NCBI GenBank assembly: GCA_946811695.1
Contig: OX328130.1
Location: 69,675,973-69,739,972 of the forward strand
Reading direction: 5' to 3'
DNA length: 64,000 nt
Origin: Gonocerus acuteangulatus
Taxonomy: Eukaryota > Arthropoda > Insecta > Hemiptera > Coreidae
A program made the position numbers and the translations under genes. How positions within the stretch are numbered: position 1 is the first letter of the stretch; each line of letters starts with the position of its first letter. The notes beneath the pieces were generated by a model. That model had not been told where the DNA came from and ran no database searches. It saw only the letters and a list, made by a program, of their open reading frames with translations. Of this stretch, positions 54,371 through 64,000 are shown piece after piece.

Positions 54371-56001
54371 ATAATCTATTGCCTGAAGGGACCAAAAATC
54401 ATGAAGATACTGAAATTAGACATGTTTTTGCCTCTGACATCTATCTTGCAAAGGAGATTATCTCTCATACTGAATACGATAAATGTACAATTTACAACAA
54501 ATCTCACTCCTGTGTTCATTGTGACTTCACTACTCTTTATCCACAAAATTTAAAACAACACATCATTTCTATACATGGTACTGACAAACCTCACTCTTGT
54601 CCTCATTGTGACTTCACTACTGCTCACTCCCAATATTTAAAGCAACACATAATCTCTAAACATAGTAATGATAAACCTCACTCCTGCCCTCATTGTGACT
54701 ATTCTACATCTTATTCTCATAATTTAAAACAACACATCATTTCTATACATAGTACTGACAAACCTCACTGTTGTCCTCATTGTGACTTCACAACTGCTTA
54801 TTCCCAATATTTAAAGCAACACATAATCTCTAAACATAGTAATGATAAACCTCACTCCTGCCCTCATTGTGACTATGCTACATCTTATTCTTCTTGTTTA
54901 AAACAACACATAAGCTCAAAACATAGTACTGACAAACTTCACTCTTGTCCTTATTGTGAGTTCACTACTGCTTATTTCAAATCCTTAAAGCTACATATTG
55001 TCTCAATACATAGTACTGACAAACCTCACTCCTGCCCTCATTGTGACTATTCTACGTCTTATTCTCATAATTTAAAACAACACATCATTTCTACACATAG
55101 TACTGACAAACTTCACTCCTGCCCTGATTGTGACTATTCTACATCTTATTATCATAATTTAAAAAAACACATCATTTCTATACATAGTACTGACAAACCT
55201 CACTGTTGTCCTCATTGTGACTTCACTACTGCTTATTCCCAATATTTAAAGCAACACATAATCTCTAAACATAGTAATGATAAACCTCACTCCTGCCCTC
55301 ATTGTGACTATGCTACATCTTATTCTTCTTGTTTAAAACAACACATAAGCTCAAAACATAGTACTGACAAACTTCACTCTTGTCCTTACTGTGAGTTCAC
55401 TACTGCTTATTTCAAATCCTTAAAGCTACATATTGTCTCAAAACATAGTACTGACAAACCTCACTCCTGCCCTCATTGTGACTATTCTACGTCTTCTTCT
55501 CATAATTTAAAACAACACATCATTTCTATACATAGTACTGACAAACCTCACTGTTGTCCTCATTGCGACTTCACTACCGCTCATTCCCAATATATAAAGC
55601 AACACATATTCTCGAAACATAGTAATGATAAACCTCACTCTTGCCCTCATTGCGACTTCACTACCCCTCATTCCCGATCCTTAAAGAAACACATTGTCTC
55701 GAAACATAGTAATGATAAACCTCACTCCTGTCCTCATTGTGATTATTCTACACGTTATTCTAGTAATTTAAAACAACACATCATTTCTATACATGGTACT
55801 GACAAACCTCACTCCTGCCCTCATTGTGACTATTCTACTTCTTATTCTCATCATTTAAAACAACACATAATCTCAAAACATACTACTGATAAACCTCACT
55901 CTTGCCCTCATTGCGACTTCATTACTGCTTATTTACAAAATATTAAAAGACACATAATTTCGAAACACAGTAATTATAAACCTCACTCCAGCCCTCATTG
56001 A
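54371..56001 (+). CDS. Polydactyl C2H2 zinc-finger protein, finger exon (copy 2, 17 fingers)
   Basis: After the TTTTTTACAG acceptor the exon opens with DNLLPEGTKNHEDTEIRHVF, as in copy 1, then 17 complete 29-residue C-x2-C-x12-H-x4-H fingers. All Cys and His ligands I checked are present. Fingers 3-7 and 8-12 are nearly the same five-finger block, so an internal duplication of about 435 bp occurred. The first two fingers (CVHCDFTTLYPQN, CPHCDFTTAHSQY) have no exact counterpart at the start of copy 1. The stop TGA at 55999 is the same TGT-to-TGA change as in copy 1, so it predates the duplication. The product is presumably a nuclear DNA-binding protein; its target is unknown. An upstream in-frame ATG at 54322 lies in intron sequence and is unlikely to be the start. 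Confidence 0.85.
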
Positions 56002-56470
56002 GACTATGCTGCATCTCATTATCATAATTTAAAAGAACACATCACTTCTATACAAAGGACTGACAAACCTCACTCTTGTCCTCATTGTGACTTCAATACT
56101 GTTCATTCTCGATTCTTAATGAAACACATTGTCTCGAAACATATTAATGATAAACCATACTCCTGTCCACATTGTGTTTATGCTACACGTTATTCTAGTA
56201 ATTCAAAACAACACATTTCAATACATAGTACTTACAAACCTCAGTCCTGCCCTTATTGCGACTTCATTACTCCTAATTCTAAACGTATAAAGCAACACAT
56301 TGTCTCGAAACATAGTACTGATATACCTCACTGTTGTCCTCATTGTGAATTCACTACTGCTTATTCCCAATATTTAAAGCAACACATAATCTCTAAACAT
56401 AGTAATTATAAACCTCACTCCTGCACTCATTGTGACAATGCTGCATCTCATTCTCATAATTAAAAGCAAC
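56002..56470 (+). pseudogene. Decayed fingers downstream of the stop (copy 2)
   Basis: At least five more finger units follow the stop. One ORF (56119-56463) holds readable fingers (CPHCVYATRYSSNSKQH, CPYCDFITPNSKRIKQH, CPHCEFTTAYSQYLKQH) and ends in TAA after CTHCDNAASHSHN. They are better preserved than in copy 1. Readthrough or splicing around the TGA could in principle include them; nothing shows that. Confidence 0.75.
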
Positions 56471-56864
56471 ACATAATGTCTAAACATAGTAATGATAAAC
56501 CTCACTGTTGATTTTTTGTGACTTCAACACTGCTTATTCATATCATGTAAAGAACAATATAGTGTTTAATCATAGCAATTACATGCCTCACTCCAATTAT
56601 TCTCAACATTTAAACAGCTTCTCTAATTTAAGTAGTAGCAAATCTCACTCAACCTTCATTGTGTGTATACATTAGCTTATTCCTAACATTTTTAGTAATA
56701 AATCATCTTTGATCATAGAAAGCACTAACCTAACTCCTACCCTTTTGAAACTGTTACAGCTCATTCCCAATATATAAACGCAATCTTGTTTTTAATATTC
56801 TAATTATAATGGTGTGCCTATTATAGCACTAAGTAATCATATAAGTATGTTAAGATTGAACTTT

Positions 56865-56870
56865 AATAAA
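56865..56870 (+). promoter_or_regulatory. Candidate poly(A) signal (copy 2)
   Basis: AATAAA at the position equivalent to 21913, in the same sequence context (GATTGAACTTTAATAAATCT). Confidence 0.4.
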
Positions 56871-57229
56871 TCTATTATACTTTTGTTATCAAACTTATAT
56901 ATAGGTCTATCCACACTAACCTCTCCTTTGTCAACTCCTATAATTATTGGAAGAGTGGGTTGATTGGATGTCATTTTTTTGAGATGAATCTTCTTTTTGT
57001 TTAAATCTTTGCAGGTTTTAATCTTGAAGTTCAGCCACGATCTCTTTCACATTGTTCATCCAAACAAAAATGGTTATATCTCTCCTTTTGACTGGTTAAC
57101 GCGTTCACTGCCCACGCCCCGGGAGCCGGGGCGAGCTATACCTTCGCCAGGTGCACTCGCCCCGGCTACCGGGGCCTCCTCCTACCTCCCGTTTTATTGC
57201 TCTAGTAAAGGCTGGACATCACGCAGGAC

Positions 57230-57230
<1 letters not shown>

Positions 57231-57307
<77 letters not shown>

Positions 57308-57620
57308 CTGTTCGCGGATTTTTGGCTTCCCTGATGGTCCGATTTTGATGAAATTTGGTACAAAAATCTGTCGACCAATTTGAAAGGTCAAGTTCGTTAA
57401 CCAGCAAAATCCGCCCACTGGAAGATGGTGTTTGGGGCGAAATTCGCGCAAAAAAATTGTAACGTTTATGTTTTTGAGTTCATAAGCTTTTAAGTACTCT
57501 TTTTATAGGCTTCTTGGGCTAGGAAAACGAATGAAACCATTTTCAAGGCGATAGCTTTACCGTTTTTGAGAAAATTTGAAAAATAGGTTTTGAATACCGT
57601 TTTTGGTTTGGGTACTTAGA
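57231..57620 (+). repeat. (TA)n-bearing repeat module, 5'-truncated
   Basis: Starts directly in a TA/TATG tract (57231-57303), then GGTCCGATTTTGATGAAATT, CCAGCAAAATCCGCCCACTG, AACGAATGAAACCATTTTCA and GGGTACTTAGAATCACGGGA. Confidence 0.7.
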
Positions 57621-57669
57621 ATCACGGGATTCAGTTGAAAAGTTGCTCAGTTGCTTAAATCTTCAAATA

Positions 57670-58560
<891 letters not shown>

Positions 58561-59075
58561 TCGCTTATTCGAACTGTCCTTTTTGTCTGTTTTTATTCCT
58601 TGTTATTTTTTAACTGCTTATAGTTGGATAATGTATTTGATAATAAATCAGGTTAAGAAAAATAATTTAATCTTAGAGATATGGATTTCCAAGATATAGC
58701 TTTTCAAATGCCTAGCGGGGTCCTTCCTAGGGCGGGGACCCATCCAGGTAAGATCGTAAATAAGACCTTTCTTGAAAGTAAAGATGGAACTGTCAACTTT
58801 GGTCCTCTGCCTCCCGGCACTTTCATTGCTGAGGAAGGCTACCAATGAGTAGCCAAAATGTCCTAAATATAGATTTTTTAACAAAAATCGTATTGAGGTT
58901 TCTTTAGCCGAATCCCAACCATTCCATCTTTACTTATCACCTCGACGGCTAACTATCTAATCTTCATGCTTTCTAGAAATGTGGACCCAAAATAATAACA
59001 GCTTCTATTTTAATCATTTTAAATGAGTCTAGAGATAAGAACGGAACCGCGCTAAGATGATGCAGTTCCTGCGAG
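58561..59075. other. Unassigned DNA inside the TTAA element
   Basis: No gene. It contains a GC-richer patch near 58710-58850 and ends with GGAACCGCGCTAAGATGATG, CAGTTCCTGCGAGTCGGAC, a repeat end also seen at about 25583. Confidence 0.4.
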
Positions 59076-59826
59076 TCGGACTTTTTTTTAATATAAACAC
59101 AACCAAAAATTCTGTTCATAACAGTTATAACAGATGCCATTGCTTTAATTATGATTTAATTAAATGAATAATTATGCGTTTTAATGTCGTGTTTTGCATC
59201 TTCATAATATATTTCTCAGTTTACTAAAAATCGGCTTAAGGAAAGTGAAGCTACGTTGACTAGTCGGCCTAAAAGTGTCTCCGAATTTCGGGCCGAGAAG
59301 TAAACGTAGCGCAACGGAAAGTAGTATCTCCTCTCCTGTTCCTTCAGGTACAAAATTATGAGTATTTGTGTCATTAAATTATAAAAATGGAGAAAAGAAT
59401 TTATAAAAATACTTATAAAATATTCTGATACGATTTTCTGGCATCACCCTAAAAAGGAAAAGTTCAGAAAAATGTAGTTTACATTTTTTTTATTGAATGT
59501 TCAGAAGTCATTTTATATTTTTAGAGTAATAAAAACCGCTTTATTTTCACAGTAGAGTAAATCCATGACATAATTTTTAATGCCTCTGATGACGAATTAG
59601 AAATCGATTCATAAATTAGAAATAGAAAAAATTGAGATTGCTCATTTTTCAAGTAATGCTGCTAATTTCACATTTTTTGTACAACACATTAGAGGGCCTG
59701 CCAAATCTATGGCCCTCTATGACTTCAGGTTGGCGATAATAAAAACACTAGTCGGCGGGAGGCCTCAAATTTGGCGGAACCTTGTCTGAAAGGTTACAAA
59801 GGGTAAACAATTAGGAGGAGATGCAA
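59076..59826 (+). repeat. Segmental duplication right end (copy 2)
   Basis: Matches 22536-23230, including the CTCAGTTTACTAAAAATCG, GGGCCGAGAAGTAAACG and GAGGGCCTGCCAAATCTATG strings. Similarity ends after GGAGGAGATGCAA. Confidence 0.8.
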
Positions 59827-60454
59827 AAACTGATCGGAAAAACAGAAAATTAGAGAAAACACGCTATATTGCTGTAATCATTGCTCAAATCAACCAAGAC
59901 TTAGTTAAGGTTTCAGCGTTAGGGAATTTCGAAACTATAAGTAAGAATTGTTAGTACAAGTATAGGAACCAATAAGTATCAATAATAGTATGTTAGTTAG
60001 TAAGATATTAGGAGCAGAAGGTAGATAATGAATAATAGTTATAGGTTTCACTAATAAATTAGGAAAATTGAAAATAAATAAAATAAAGTAATAATGCAAA
60101 ATAAATTACACCTACATCGTGTGTTTATTTATACTTTTAACTTGGGCATAAGCATGATATCACTTTATTGGTATTTCTACATTAGATTGCCCAACAAAGA
60201 CAATAATACGAACCATTTCAGGTAACTGTGTGAGACTAGAGTTGGTGCCCACGCCCCGGCTACCGGGGTGAGACTTCGCACGGTGCCCTCGCCCCGGCTC
60301 CCGGGGCGTGCTTCAAACCGGATGTTAGCGTCATTAGAAATGCATTTCAACTCATTATACTTTATACTATTAGCTATTTATTAATGAAAATAAGAAAAAA
60401 AGTAGTTGGCTCCTGAGGAAGTTTTAAAATTTTGATGGGCAGTGAATGTGTTAA

Positions 60455-61174
60455 GCATGGGTTGTAGCATTACTTCCACAATTTCATTTCCAATCTTCGA
60501 TAATTTCCTGTATAAGCATTTTGTATGTTGATGTATTATGATGGGAAGGGTCTATTATTTTCTAGGTTTAGGGACCTGTCTAAATCTATTTCTAATATTT
60601 GTTTAGGACTGAAAACGAGGCCATCAACAATTTCATTTGATGGATTGTTATTCTTGAATACTTAAGATTAAAATGCTTCTTTTTTAAATATTTAAGAGAC
60701 ACGTCTCAAACTGCTAAATTTGTCTCATTTATTTTACAAAGGTTATTTAAAAAAAAAAATAAAAATAAAAAGAAAACTATTCGTAGCTGCACATGTGGCT
60801 ATTTGCTCATCTAATGACAGATAGCTCTGGAGGTTAAGTCCATGCCTATTTTTTTTTCTTTTTTTTTTTTTTTTGTAATTCCCTTCTAAAGTTAAGAAAT
60901 AAAACGTTTAGGATCCAACTTTTTTTTTGTTTTGTATCTCTCATTGACTAAGGAATAAAATTATACAAATGTCTTCTTTTTCTTAATATTTACTGTGTGC
61001 TGAAGTAAATAATAACTTATTGTAGAAAAATATGGAGTATAAAAACTAAAATCTCAATTAATCATTAAATCAGATTAAATATACATAGCTCAATACTTAT
61101 GATGAAACATTTACTGACAGACTGCTGAAGAGGGTGTATAGTGGGTCGTTTCCGTTTTTTATTAAGCTGCCCAA
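60455..61174. other. AT-rich spacer
   Basis: No gene was recognised. A short T-run (60850-60873) and A-runs are present. Confidence 0.4.
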
Positions 61175-61514
61175 ATGATTTTAACTATTACGATTTTATT
61201 CGTTTTTGAGGTTGTGAAAAGAAAGTTTCTTTACTTTTCTCTGTGCTGTTTGTTTTACAAGTCTTTTTCTCTTATTTCAAGAATTTATAATCATGAGATT
61301 CTATGTTTAGTTCCATCTTCATTTCCACTATTTATGTTAAAATTGGTTATTTCATCATTTTTATTTATTCTTATTTTTAATTCTATCATCGTTATTGTTA
61401 ACTTTTTATTTCCTTATTGTTATTATTACCTTTAATTACTTTATTATTTTCTTTAATCATTTCGTCCTCACTTTCGATTACTTTATTTAAAATTTTTTTT
61501 TTGTTTATTCTTAA

Positions 61515-62068
61515 CCCTCTGTCGACCACGTGGGGTCTAGGCGGACCCCATGCACACTATTTCCCACCTCCCTTATAGCCATCGTATCTCTACCTTCATG
61601 CTCTTTGAGTAGCTGCCTAATCCAAAGTGGTCCGAAGATCGGCAGTGTCAAATCACTCATAAAAATAGTCTAACCCTCAAATTGATTATTTTTTTGTTAA
61701 AAAACGGGGTTTGGGACTAACCGTTGGCTTCTGTGATAAGTTTTTTTAAGGATATTAACATGTATTTTATTTTTCCAATTTAATTAGTTTGCACCATGGT
61801 AGTAACTGGTATCAAAATGAAACTGAATTCTTCGAATTTTACAATCTGACAAAAGGATTCCATTTTCCTGTGTTATTTTCATTCTGTAATTCAATATCAA
61901 ATCCTACAACCACAATTTTAGATCTTGAGGCTCCATATTTGGAGAGTATCTTCACAGACACCTACAAATTGATTGAATATTTTTTGAATGTAGTCTTATG
62001 AAGTATTAGAACGTTACCACCATAAATGTAAGTGGGGTCCTGGTGGACCCCACGTGGTCGTCGGAGGG
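61515..62068. mobile_element. piggyBac-type MITE
   Basis: TTAA flanks both sides (61511-61514, 62069-62072). The TIRs are CCCTCTGTCGACCACGTGGG on the left and CCACGTGGTCGTCGGAGGG on the right. Immediately inside each lies a palindrome, GGGGTCTAGGCGGACCCC and GGGGTCCTGGTGGACCCC. It is 554 bp. An ORF inside (61789-62001) has no known motif. A CCC-starting TIR with TTAA is diagnostic for piggyBac. Confidence 0.9.
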
Positions 62069-62108
62069 TTAATTAACTTTTTGTTTGGTTGAATATTCAT
62101 TATTATTA

Positions 62109-62291
62109 TTATTTTTTTTTTTTACGGCGCATCAACATAAATTTTGGCCAATAGCGCCGATGTCCAGGGTGCAGCCAGGAACTTTCTCAGCGAGCCCTGA
62201 GATGAGAAAATTTCTGGCACCGGTGGGGATCGAACCCACCATCTCCCGCTTATGAATCCAGCGCGCTAGCCACTAGACCACGGGAGACCCC
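62109..62291 (-). mobile_element. SINE family 2, minus strand, 17-bp TSD
   Basis: The head reads GGGGTCTCCCGTGGTCTAGT and the B-box GGGTTCGATCCCC on the minus strand, with the GGCGCTA...GCGCC tail before poly(A). AATATTCATTATTATTA flanks it at 62092-62108 and 62292-62308. Confidence 0.92.
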
Positions 62292-63854
62292 AATATTCAT
62301 TATTATTAATAATTTCCTTATCATTATTTTTATTATTTATTAATTGGTTATTAAATTCCTATTTAAATTTATCATTAATTAACTAATTTCTTAATTCTTT
62401 TTCTTATCATTTATATAATTAATACATTTAATTAATTCTTCAGTACCCTTAATTTTATTTATTTCATTACCATTCATTTTCTTATTATTTTTATTACTTT
62501 CTTTTTTTAAAGCCTTATTTTTATTATTTCTTTCATTATTAATTATTGTTTTTTATTCCCTTTAAAAATTTCCTAGGTCTTTTCTTTATTACATTTATTA
62601 ATTCTTTCTTCGTTTTATAACTTATTTTCGCTATCTATCTTATCATTAATTATTTCCTTATTATTATTTACATTGTATGTGTTACCTTCAGTTAATTCAC
62701 TTAATGTTTCATTTTCTGATTTATTACTAATTACTTTTTATATTTTCAGAGTCTTTATGAATATCTGTAATAGATTCAATGTCGTGTCTTGTTTTATTTT
62801 ATTGTCTTCTGCTTTCTTATCTTGACTTGGTTGTTCAATATATTTTTGTTCATCTTTAATAAACCCTTATTTAATTATATTAAGTTCTTTTTCATTATGT
62901 TCTTGTAGTTGTAAGCTCAATGATACATTACTATTTGTTTGAAACTTAAAAGCTAAGTCAATTTCCAATTATGTTATATTATGAATTTGTATATTGTTTT
63001 CCCTTTTTATTTTCACTAGTGTATCTAGTAATTTTTATGTGTCTTGTTACAGTGCGAGTACAGTGTCTGTAGTGACGTTATTTATTATAATTAAATAGTT
63101 AAGTTTGTCTATTAAGTGATCCCTTGTATCTGTAGTTTGTTTTATCTTCCTGCCCATCTCTTTGTATCATTTTGTTTCATTACAGCCTGACACTTTTCGT
63201 CATTATTATTGTTAGAAAAATGTTTTTTGTTTTGTGGATAAATTGGTTTAAACATTTGTGGGAAATTGTGTTTTTGGTTGCAAAGTTTTCAGTCATGATA
63301 AGCATTATGGTGTTTATTTTTAAAATACATTATGGATTATTTAAGTAATGAAAAATAATCATTTTATTGTCAATCGCTTCATTAATCTGTGTTACTTCAT
63401 TAATTATTACTCCTAGGTCTTTTAGTAATTTATTAAAGTATTTATTTCTTGTTTTATTTGTTGTACAATTTCATCCGTATTATCAGTTACAGTATTATAA
63501 TTTTCACTTAGGTCATTAATTACTCTAAAGTAAACACTTGTGTTAATCCTCTGTTGAATTCGTTCCTCTTTTCTTTTATTCGTTATTTACTAATTTTTTA
63601 TTCACTTTATTCATTCTTGTTCTTACTCATTATTTATTAATACTTTACTTAAATCATTACTTAATTCATGGTGTATTTATTACTTTTTTTTTCAATAATT
63701 AGTCTTTATTTACTTAATGATACCTAAAAAAAAACATTAATGTACACACTAATTTTGAAGTTACAAGTGCCTGACCTTGTTTGATGGAGATATTTCAAAT
63801 TTATTTTGGTGAGGTTCCTCCAGTTCTGCCGAGTCTAGAACAATGTTGGGATTA

Positions 63855-63965
63855 GACATGCGCGCCGCGCCGGCGCCGCTACGCCATGCCGGGTTTTGAG
63901 TGGCGCGCCGCCGCCGAGCCTAGTCAGTCGGCGCGCCGATTTCGTTGGCAATACTGGACAAAAGG
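63855..63965. other. Abrupt GC-rich patch
   Basis: GCGCGCCGCGCCGGCGCCGC and GGCGCGCCGCCGCCGAGCC, then CGGCGCGCCG, stand out in DNA otherwise around two-thirds AT. It may be the end of an element starting TTAGACATGCGCGCC, but the partner end is beyond the window. Confidence 0.5.
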
Positions 63966-64000
63966 GTGTAGCGGGTGGGTTAGGGTAGGAAAACAGCCAG

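Larger units (their letters stand above)
61175..63600 (-). pseudogene. Decayed Asn/Lys/Glu-rich coding region
   Basis: The minus strand reads as protein-like fragments separated by stops and frameshifts. From high to low coordinates: VINDLSENYNTVTDNTDEIV with QQIKQEIN (about 63550-63440), FPTNV-like and Cys-containing pieces near 63200, LQLQEHNEKELNIIK (62900), DEQKYIEQPSQDKKAEDNKI (62860), ETLSELTEGNTYNVNNNKEI (62710), KMNGNEINKIKGTEELIKCI (62480) and VIESEDEMIKENNKVIKGNN (61490). The charged, coiled-coil-like composition could be a Gag or a host low-complexity protein. A piggyBac-type MITE and a SINE are inserted in it. The family is unknown; AT-rich chance ORFs remain an alternative for part of it. 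Confidence 0.4.

Noticed and set aside
61789..62001. 70-residue ORF inside the piggyBac-type MITE
   Set aside because: No transposase motif and no similarity to the ends of known piggyBac proteins; a 554-bp TTAA element of this form is non-autonomous.

Overview
This window looks like AT-rich nuclear DNA of an arthropod, most likely an insect. The signs are GT-AG introns, C2H2 zinc-finger exons, tRNA-headed SINEs, Jockey/I/R1-type LINEs, a Gypsy LTR element, a Penelope-like remnant, Tc1/pogo/TTAA-type DNA transposons and many (TA)n tracts. I cannot name the species from sequence alone. Nothing prokaryotic or organellar was seen.

The host signal is a polydactyl C2H2 zinc-finger gene present twice in the same orientation. 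Copy 1 has exons at 1873-1947, 19266-19337 and 20042-21411; copy 2 has exons at 49002-49076, 53599-53670 and 54371-56001. All visible junctions are phase 1. The first two exons encode short acidic segments with VKEEP/IKEEE motifs; the last encodes 14 (copy 1) or 17 (copy 2) fingers. Both copies stop at the same TGA, which replaces a finger cysteine, and both are followed by decayed fingers. The two copies sit in a mosaic segmental duplication (about 0.4-23.2 kb and 44.3-59.8 kb) whose halves differ by large deletions and insertions, so several insertions can be ordered in time and one SINE has a visible empty site.

Region by region. 0-5.6 kb: MITE, duplicated block with the first zinc-finger exon, a SINE, a pogo-like helix-turn-helix fragment and a Tc1 element. 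5.8-10.4 kb: an unknown ORF with a triplicated motif, a LINE tail, and a DNA transposon with ~100-bp terminal inverted repeats carrying a transposase-like gene I cannot assign to a named superfamily. 10.6-15.3 kb: decayed I-type LINE with RNase H. 17.5-19.0 kb: decayed R1-like LINE. 19.2-21.9 kb: zinc-finger exons. 22.1-23.2 kb: left end of a TTAA-type transposon. 26.86-37.35 kb: a Gypsy element with intact 5-bp target duplication, invaded by two SINEs and a Penelope-like remnant, which was in turn invaded by a full-length, apparently intact Jockey LINE. 40.8-43.9 kb: 5'-truncated R1-like LINE. 44-51.4 kb: copy 2 of the duplicated block including a 1.48-kb palindrome. 51.9-60.4 kb: copy 2 of the LINE and zinc-finger exons and a TTAA-flanked element full of (TA)n repeat modules. 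60.5-64 kb: AT-rich, with a decayed Asn/Lys-rich coding region on the minus strand, a piggyBac-type MITE and a SINE.

The most interesting observations are: two hairpins closely resembling the histone mRNA 3' stem-loop just upstream of Jockey ORF1; the unassigned TIR transposon at 8.47-10.39 kb; a 57-bp unit repeated four times in frame across the catalytic region of the Gypsy reverse transcriptase; a SINE family ending in poly(T); and the divergence in finger number between the two zinc-finger paralogues.
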